A DNA stretch of 28,826 nt from LH-M37 sp032251315 (lineage in GTDB: Bacteria > Pseudomonadota > Gammaproteobacteria > SZUA-229). Positions 23,695-28,826 of the stretch are shown piece after piece. Every line of letters starts with the position of its first letter. Position 1 is the first letter of the stretch. A model generated the notes under the pieces. It was not told the origin of the DNA, did no database searches, and worked only from the letters and a program-made list of their open reading frames with translations. The stretch is from assembly GCA_032251315.1 (NCBI GenBank), contig JAVVEE010000030.1:1-28826 (forward strand), written 5' to 3'. A program made the translations under genes and the position numbers.

Positions 23695-25004
23695 AGTCAT
23701 TCACTTTAGTTAAAATTAATTTCACTGCGTTTGCGGTATTTCTATGCCTGACACTGGCCGCGCAAAATGTCATGGCCAGACAGGCGCTGGATAAGATCGT
23801 GGCGGTTATCAATGACGATGTGATTACACAAAATGAGCTGAATGATCGTGTCTCCGACTTTATTGTTCAGCTTAAACTCGATAGAAACGATAGCTCGCAG
23901 ATCAACGCTCTCACCAGCCAGGTGCTGGAACGTATGATCAGCACTCGCATACAATTACAGATGGCCGACCAGATGGGTATTACCATCGACGACATCAGCC
24001 TGAATCGGATGATTGAACAAATCGCACAGTCCAATGGCATGAGCATCGATCAACTCAGATCCACTCTGGAAGCTGATGGTATTAAGTTTTCCCGCTTTCG
24101 CGAACAGACCCGCGAGGAGCTGATTATAAAACAACTACAGCAACGTCTGGTTGCCAGCAAGGTGAGTATTTCTGAACAGGAGACGCAACGTTTTATTGAG
24201 ACCAATCTCAATAAAACCGATAAGCATGAAAAATATCTGATTCAGCATCTGCTTATCGCCACCCCGGAATCAGCGAGTCCGGATGCTATCAGCAAGGCCA
24301 ACGAAAAAGCTCAGCAGCTTCTGACGGAAATTAAAAATGGCGCCGACTTTAATACGCTCGCCATCCATCAGTCCGATGGCCGCAATGCGCTCAAAGGCGG
24401 TGACCTCGGCTGGCGAACCGCCAGTGAGTTGCCCGAGTCTTTTGTTGCCGCCATCCAGCAACTTGAAAAAGGCGAAACCTCGGAGCCGGTTCACAGTGCC
24501 AGCGGCTTTCACCTTTTAAAACTGCTGGATCGCTCCAGCAATACCGATATGATTACGCAGACGCTGGCCCGCCACATTCTTATTCGCACCAGCAATGAGA
24601 CCAGCGATGATGAAGCGCGCGCCTTACTGACTCAACTTAAAAATCGCATACAGCAGGGTGAAGATTTTGCTACGCTGGCCAGCGAGTATTCTGATGACCC
24701 GGGCTCAAAAGTAAAAGGTGGCGATCTCGGCTGGGCTGACCCGGGAACCTTTGTTACCGAGTTTGAGGATGTCATGGATAACCTGAAGAATCAGGAGGTT
24801 TCCAATCCATTCCGCAGTCAGTTTGGCTGGCATATATTGCAGGTTCTGGACCGTCGCGATCAGGACAAGACTCAGGACAACCTCAAGGCTCAGGCCAGCA
24901 AAGTTATTCACAAAAGAAAATACGATGAAGAGCTCAATCTTTGGTTGCGAAGAATTCGTGATGAAGCTTATGTGGAATACATTGATCGGACTCCCGAACA
25001 ATAA
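23691..25004 (+). CDS. surA: periplasmic chaperone/peptidyl-prolyl isomerase SurA
   Basis: A 437-residue periplasmic protein that escorts unfolded outer-membrane proteins, including LptD, to the BAM complex. A signal peptide (1-29, ending NVMA) is followed by the SurA N-domain starting LDKIVAVINDDVITQNEL. Then come two parvulin domains (about 182-282 and 292-390), each with the HLLI/HILI start, KGGDLGW and F(H/W)xL endings, and a short C-terminal helix that completes the core. Length is near the 428 of E. coli. The start overlaps the lptD stop (ATGA) and the stop overlaps pdxA by one base, so the three genes are coupled. Confidence 0.96.
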   Translation: MKSFTLVKINFTAFAVFLCLTLAAQNVMARQALDKIVAVINDDVITQNELNDRVSDFIVQLKLDRNDSSQINALTSQVLERMISTRIQLQMADQMGITIDDISLNRMIEQIAQSNGMSIDQLRSTLEADGIKFSRFREQTREELIIKQLQQRLVASKVSISEQETQRFIETNLNKTDKHEKYLIQHLLIATPESASPDAISKANEKAQQLLTEIKNGADFNTLAIHQSDGRNALKGGDLGWRTASELPESFVAAIQQLEKGETSEPVHSASGFHLLKLLDRSSNTDMITQTLARHILIRTSNETSDDEARALLTQLKNRIQQGEDFATLASEYSDDPGSKVKGGDLGWADPGTFVTEFEDVMDNLKNQEVSNPFRSQFGWHILQVLDRRDQDKTQDNLKAQASKVIHKRKYDEELNLWLRRIRDEAYVEYIDRTPEQ

Positions 25005-25990
25005 TGGGTAATTCTATTTCCCGTCTGCTTATCACACCCGGCGAACCGGCGGGCATCGGCCCGGATATTACGCTAACTATCGCCTCAGAGAATCTGGATG
25101 CCGAAGTTGTAGTTATTGCCGACCCTGATCTTCTGGCAGAGCGCGCAGCTATTCTGGGTCTGGATGTTAAGCTGAATATTATTAACAGTCTCGATGCGAC
25201 TTCATATGAACACCGGGTGGGACAACTTCATGTTTTGCCCGTCAAGCTCGCTACAGCCTCGACGCCGGGCAAACTCGATTCCCGCAACAGCGCCTATGTG
25301 CTCGACTGCCTGACTCAGGCTGCGCTGCACTGCCGGAATGCTCGGGCCAGCGCTATAGTGACCGGACCTGTGCATAAGGGCGTGATTAATGACGCCGGCT
25401 TTGCCTTTACCGGCCATACTGAATTTCTCGCTGCTTTATCCGACAGCCAACCGGTCATGCTGCTGGCCACCGAATCACTGCGGGTTGCTCTGGCGACGAC
25501 GCATTTGCCGTTAAGTCAGGTGAGTCAGTCCATAAAATTTGACTCACTGATTTACATCATTACCACTCTGCATAATTTCCTGCGCAACCAGTGTGCCATT
25601 GAATTACCTGACATTATTGTCTGTGGCCTTAATCCGCATGCAGGTGAGGACGGCCATTTAGGCTGGGAAGAGATCGACACCATTACACCGGCTATTCAAC
25701 ATTGTCGGGCTAAGGGTATAAGCATAAGCGGTCCGACTCCCGCTGACACCGCCTTTACCACCCATTCACTTGAACACGCTGACGCGGTGTTAGCCATGTA
25801 TCATGATCAGGGCTTGCCGGTGCTCAAACATACGGGTTTCGGTCACGCTGTTAACATTACACTGGGCCTGCCTTTCATCCGAACATCGGTGGATCACGGC
25901 ACCGCGCTGGATCTTGCCGGCAGCGGACATGCCAATGCTGACAGTATGCAGGCAGCTATCAATATGGCCATGAGGCTTCGCGCAAGCTAA
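25004..25990 (+). CDS. pdxA: 4-hydroxythreonine-4-phosphate dehydrogenase
   Basis: A 328-residue NAD-dependent enzyme of the DXP-dependent pyridoxal phosphate pathway; it oxidises 4-phosphohydroxy-threonine, and the product goes on to PdxJ. The family signature TPGEPAGIGPDI (11-22), GPVHKGVIND (121-130), GHTEFLA (137-143) and the metal-binding histidines His167 (ATTHLPL), His212 (NPHAGE) and His267 (MYHDQG) are all present. Length equals the E. coli enzyme (329). The ATG shares one base with the surA stop. The surA-pdxA-rsmA order is conserved across gammaproteobacteria. Confidence 0.96.
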   Translation: MGNSISRLLITPGEPAGIGPDITLTIASENLDAEVVVIADPDLLAERAAILGLDVKLNIINSLDATSYEHRVGQLHVLPVKLATASTPGKLDSRNSAYVLDCLTQAALHCRNARASAIVTGPVHKGVINDAGFAFTGHTEFLAALSDSQPVMLLATESLRVALATTHLPLSQVSQSIKFDSLIYIITTLHNFLRNQCAIELPDIIVCGLNPHAGEDGHLGWEEIDTITPAIQHCRAKGISISGPTPADTAFTTHSLEHADAVLAMYHDQGLPVLKHTGFGHAVNITLGLPFIRTSVDHGTALDLAGSGHANADSMQAAINMAMRLRAS

Positions 25991-25991
25991 T

Positions 25992-26777
25992 ATGCAACAT
26001 CAGGCAAAAAAACGCTTCGGGCAGAATTTTCTGGTCGACGATAATATCATTCAGCGCATTGTTGACAGCATTAAACCCCAGGTCGACGATACCGTTATAG
26101 AAATCGGACCCGGCCTCGGTGCCATCACTCTGCCGTTATTGCAACGCACCGATGTGCTGCATGTTATCGAGCTGGATAGAGATGTCATTCCCAAGCTGCT
26201 GTTCAACTGTAGAAATGACGGCACACCCGTAGTTCATGAAATGGATGTACTGAAATTTAATTTTAACGATTTCAGAAACAGCACGCCTTCGAAAAATAAA
26301 CTGCGCATTGTTGGCAATCTGCCTTACAACATTTCAACTCCGGTTTTATTTCTTTTACTGAAGAACCGGCAGGATGTGCATGACATGCATTTCATGTTGC
26401 AGAAGGAGGTCGTGGAACGTATTGCTGCGCTGCCAGGCAGTCGTATTTATGGCCGACTCTCGGTGATGATCCAGACCTATTTTAAGGTGACACCGCTGTT
26501 TATAGTACCTTCTAATGCCTTTAGTCCTCAGCCCAAGGTGGAATCTGCGATTTTGCGTCTGGTGCCTGACGACAGTTTCAGCAAGACGATTAATGACCAC
26601 AAAGCCTATGAGGACCTGATACGAATGGCTTTCTCGCAAAGGCGAAAAACCATCAAGAATAATCTAAAAGGGCTGTGCACTACTGAACAGTTGACCGCTG
26701 CGGGCATCGACCCCGGTCAGCGATCAGAAGAACTGGCCGTGAGTGATTTTCTGCGCCTCTATACCCAGATATCCTGA
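25992..26777 (+). CDS. rsmA: 16S rRNA dimethyladenosine transferase
   Basis: A 261-residue SAM-dependent methyltransferase (KsgA) that dimethylates two adjacent adenosines near the 3' end of 16S rRNA late in 30S assembly. Typical parts are AKKRFGQNFLVDDNIIQRIV (5-24), the SAM motif EIGPGLGAIT (37-46), the acidic ELDRD (60-64) and the catalytic NLPYNIST (109-116). The C-terminal FSQRRKTIKNNL segment is also characteristic. The ATG lies one base after the pdxA stop. No Shine-Dalgarno is visible, so translation probably depends on coupling. Confidence 0.96.
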   Translation: MQHQAKKRFGQNFLVDDNIIQRIVDSIKPQVDDTVIEIGPGLGAITLPLLQRTDVLHVIELDRDVIPKLLFNCRNDGTPVVHEMDVLKFNFNDFRNSTPSKNKLRIVGNLPYNISTPVLFLLLKNRQDVHDMHFMLQKEVVERIAALPGSRIYGRLSVMIQTYFKVTPLFIVPSNAFSPQPKVESAILRLVPDDSFSKTINDHKAYEDLIRMAFSQRRKTIKNNLKGLCTTEQLTAAGIDPGQRSEELAVSDFLRLYTQIS

Positions 26778-26873
26778 GCCTCTCCGGGCAACGTGATGCC
26801 TGGATATGTTCACATACATTCCTTTCATCAGCTTAGCCTGCATGACCTCCCCCACCTTGTTATACTTATACAC

Positions 26874-27254
26874 ATGACTGACAATACCAACAAAATCAAT
26901 ATAGAAGTTTCGCCGGCTTATCTCGCGGATCAATCTGATCCGTCCAATGATCATTATGTATTTTCCTACACAGTGACCATACGTAATGAAGGCAAGGAGC
27001 CGACGCGCCTGCTCACCCGCCACTGGGTGATCACCGATGGTGACGGTCAGGTTCAGGAGGTTCGCGGAGAGGGGGTCATTGGTAAGCAACCCGTGCTCGC
27101 ACCCGGTGAAGACTTTAGTTACACCTCGGGTACTTTTATGCATACGCCGGTCGGCACAATGCGGGGCAGCTATCAGATGATTACCGACTCCGGTGAAAAG
27201 TTTGAAGCGGATATTCCCGGCTTCACCCTTTCCGCCCCTAATACTCTGCACTAA
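26874..27254 (+). CDS. apaG: ApaG family protein
   Basis: A 126-residue protein with the ApaG/DUF525 fibronectin-like fold. It has VSPAYLADQSDP (12-23), YTVTIRNEG, the TRHWVITDGDG block (48-58), the VRGEGVIGKQPVLAPGE region and FSYTSG, ending in a hydrophobic IPGFTLSAP. Length matches E. coli ApaG (125). The start at 26874 (MTDNTNK) fits homologues; the frame is open 27 codons further upstream, but those residues are not conserved. About 96 bases separate it from rsmA. The function of the family is unclear; it is linked to apaH by position. No Shine-Dalgarno is visible. Confidence 0.93.
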   Translation: MTDNTNKINIEVSPAYLADQSDPSNDHYVFSYTVTIRNEGKEPTRLLTRHWVITDGDGQVQEVRGEGVIGKQPVLAPGEDFSYTSGTFMHTPVGTMRGSYQMITDSGEKFEADIPGFTLSAPNTLH

Positions 27255-27263
27255 TCCAGCCTA

Positions 27264-27887
27264 ATGGCACTCAAGCATAGCTATACGCTGCTTGCACCTT
27301 TGTATGATTTCATTGTTGCCGGCCCGCTGGATAAAGCGCGTGCTAACAGCATTGGCAGCATCACTGACTGCGCCGATAAAGATATACTGATAAATGGTAT
27401 AGGCAGTGGTCTGGACATTCCCCATCTTCCGCGCGATGCCCGCTATACCGGCACCGACATTACACCGGCCATGCTGAAAATTGCCCAGCAGCGTGCGCAG
27501 GAACACGCGTTTCCGATTGAGCTGATCTGCGCTGATAGTCAGCAGCTGCCTTTTGATGACGGGCAATTCGATATTGTGCTCATGCACCTGATTCTGGCGG
27601 TGGTTCCCCAACCTGCACTGGCTCTGCAGGAAGCGGCCCGGGTATTAAAACCCGGCGGCAACCTTTACATTTTTGATAAATTTCTGAAACCCGGTGAGTT
27701 TGCACCGGTGCGCAGGACCCTCAACTTGCTGTCACGGCATATTGCAACTCGCATGGATGTGGTTTTTGAAGAGACGCTGGCTTACTCGCCGACGCTCAAA
27801 ATAATCAGTGACGAACCGGTGCTTGCGAATGGATGGTTCCGGCTGATAAGGTTGGAGAAGTCCTTGATAAACAACGACGAAAACTAA
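27264..27887 (+). CDS. class I SAM-dependent methyltransferase inserted between apaG and apaH
   Basis: A 207-residue Rossmann-fold methyltransferase. It starts KHSYTLLAPLYDFIVAG, has motif I INGIGSGLDI (43-52), an acidic residue at Asp65 (YTGTDIT), Asp91 (CADSQQLPF), the hydrophobic LMHLILAVVPQP stretch and RVLKPGG (126-132). The general layout resembles UbiE/phospholipid N-methyltransferase relatives, but the substrate cannot be told. It starts nine bases after apaG and ends 25 bases before apaH, all on the same strand, so it is part of the operon. In enteric bacteria apaG and apaH are directly adjacent; this is an additional gene here. Confidence 0.85.
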   Translation: MALKHSYTLLAPLYDFIVAGPLDKARANSIGSITDCADKDILINGIGSGLDIPHLPRDARYTGTDITPAMLKIAQQRAQEHAFPIELICADSQQLPFDDGQFDIVLMHLILAVVPQPALALQEAARVLKPGGNLYIFDKFLKPGEFAPVRRTLNLLSRHIATRMDVVFEETLAYSPTLKIISDEPVLANGWFRLIRLEKSLINNDEN

Positions 27888-27912
27888 CTCGATAAACTTT
27901 GCAGGATAGTAG

Positions 27913-28758
27913 ATGGCCACCTATGCCATTGGTGATATTCAGGGCTGCTTTGATGAACTCAGGCAGCTGTTAAAAAAAATAAACTTCAGATCCGACCGTG
28001 ACATTCTCTGGTTTACCGGCGACCTGGTCAATCGTGGTCCCAAATCACTGGAAACGCTGCGCTTTGTTCGGTCACTCGGACAGAATGCTATCGTTGTTCT
28101 CGGCAATCACGACCTACATTTACTGGCTCTTGCTCACAGTCACAACAAGCCCGGTCGCAAGGATACTCTGGATGAAATATTACATGCTAACGATCGTGAT
28201 GCGCTACTGCAATGGCTACAACATCGACCTTTGATGCATGTGGCTGATGATTTGCAATTGTGCCTGGTGCATGCGGGCATTCACCCCCACTGGAGTATTG
28301 CCCGGGCAAAATCATTAGCGGAAGAAGTTGAGGTGGTGTTGCGAAGTGAGCGCAGCGTTGATTTCTTTGCCAATATGTATGGTGACAAACCGGCAACGTG
28401 GTCGGATGAACTCAGCGGTTATTCCAGACTGCGTTATATCACCAATGTTTTCACGCGCCTGCGCTTCTGTACGACTGAGGGCGCGTTGGCGCTGGACTAC
28501 AAATCCGAGCCCGGAACCCAGCCCGCTGGATTTCTGCCCTGGTTTAATGTTGAGAGTCGTACAAACCGGGAGCATGGCATCATCTTTGGGCACTGGTCCA
28601 CGCTGATCCTCGCCCATAATATCGAATATCCCAATGTCTACCCGCTTGATACCGGCTGCCTGTGGGGAGGCCAACTAACGGCGATGCGCATCGATGATCA
28701 ATCGTTTTCAAAAACGGCGCTGCAATGCTCACCTCAGTGTTCCCCCGCATACTATTGA
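27913..28758 (+). CDS. apaH: bis(5'-nucleosyl)-tetraphosphatase, symmetrical
   Basis: A 281-residue metallophosphatase that splits Ap4A into two ADP, limiting this stress-related nucleotide and, in E. coli, removing Np4 caps from RNA. The metallophosphatase motifs are GDIQGC (7-12), GDLVNRGP (36-43) and GNHDLHLL (64-71), with later His-containing HAGIHPHW and GHWS segments. Length matches E. coli (280). A GCAGGA Shine-Dalgarno lies six bases before the ATG. The C-terminal tail contains a small repeat, CSPQCSP, not typical of the family. It closes the long plus-strand gene block. Confidence 0.96.
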   Translation: MATYAIGDIQGCFDELRQLLKKINFRSDRDILWFTGDLVNRGPKSLETLRFVRSLGQNAIVVLGNHDLHLLALAHSHNKPGRKDTLDEILHANDRDALLQWLQHRPLMHVADDLQLCLVHAGIHPHWSIARAKSLAEEVEVVLRSERSVDFFANMYGDKPATWSDELSGYSRLRYITNVFTRLRFCTTEGALALDYKSEPGTQPAGFLPWFNVESRTNREHGIIFGHWSTLILAHNIEYPNVYPLDTGCLWGGQLTAMRIDDQSFSKTALQCSPQCSPAYY

Positions 28759-28772
28759 GTTACATGGAAAGG

Positions 28773-28826
28773 CTACCCTTCAATCAAGACGCGCTGAGAA
28801 TACATCCGTGTACGCTCGGCAGCAGC
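28773..28826 (-). CDS. possible C-terminal fragment of an unknown convergent gene
   Basis: The minus strand is open from the right edge to a TAG at 28775-28773, giving a 17-residue end, AAAERTRMYSQRVLIEG. Codons are ordinary for this genome (CGT, CGC, CAG, GAA). The opposing plus frame from an ATG at 28764 uses several rare codons (AGG, CTA, AGA, ATA) and looks less likely. The family cannot be recognised from so little. Confidence 0.35.
   Translation of the reverse strand, partial: AAAERTRMYSQRVLIEG

Noticed and set aside
26793..26873. Upstream ATG for apaG
   Set aside because: The extra 27 residues are His-rich and not part of the ApaG fold; the ATG at 26874 gives the normal length of 126.
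28764..28826. Plus-strand frame after apaH (ATG at 28764)
   Set aside because: Several rare codons in a row and no ribosome-binding site; the minus-strand reading is more gene-like, though both are too short to be sure.

Overview
The window looks like a stretch of chromosome from a non-enteric gammaproteobacterium. The strongest sign is the conserved outer-membrane/maintenance block lptD-surA-pdxA-rsmA-apaG-apaH at 21454-28758. UbiX, Mpl, PyrC, RNase T, a monothiol CGFS glutaredoxin and a Bax-type glucosaminidase fit this too. I see no tRNA, rRNA, CRISPR array, transposase or phage gene. Gene density is high and most genes are housekeeping. The species cannot be named from the sequence alone.

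Layout. 1-157: start of a PhoU-like (DUF47) gene running off the left edge. 440-3024: a compact three-gene nucleotide-sugar cassette on the plus strand (LegB-type 4,6-dehydratase, sugar-1-phosphate nucleotidyltransferase, SDR reductase/epimerase). 3053-6965: a minus-strand moxR-DUF58-tgpA operon whose last gene carries a one-base frameshift. 7111-8667: convergent kdsB and ubiX separated by an unusual nested inverted repeat built from heptamers. 8693-8814: a second palindromic element. 8824-10694: mpl preceded by a small membrane protein. 10766-13492: pyrC-rnt and a response regulator with a degenerate GGDEF domain. 13598-18055: grxD, a secreted polysaccharide deacetylase, bax and an asparagine-synthase-like amidotransferase resembling the N-acetylglutaminylglutamine amide enzyme. 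18538-19155: a small membrane protein related to the membrane domain of PuuD.

19327-28758 is nine tightly packed plus-strand genes: argD-argF (arginine biosynthesis), lptD-surA (LPS export and outer-membrane folding), pdxA (vitamin B6), rsmA (16S rRNA dimethylation), apaG, an extra methyltransferase, and apaH (Ap4A hydrolysis). I see no terminator inside this block, so it could be one long transcription unit. A clear sigma70-like promoter lies ahead of argD, followed at once by a strong terminator-like hairpin.

Functional themes are the envelope (KdsB for Kdo, LptD/SurA for LPS and porin assembly, Mpl and Bax for peptidoglycan, the deacetylase and sugar cassette for surface glycans) and nucleotide/amino-acid metabolism (PyrC, ArgD/F). 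I found no obvious new defence or mobile system. The most unusual items are the stripped-down LegB cassette, the heptamer inverted-repeat element, the promoter-hairpin ahead of argD, the GGDEF protein that keeps an I-site but has lost its active site, and the orphan amidotransferase.
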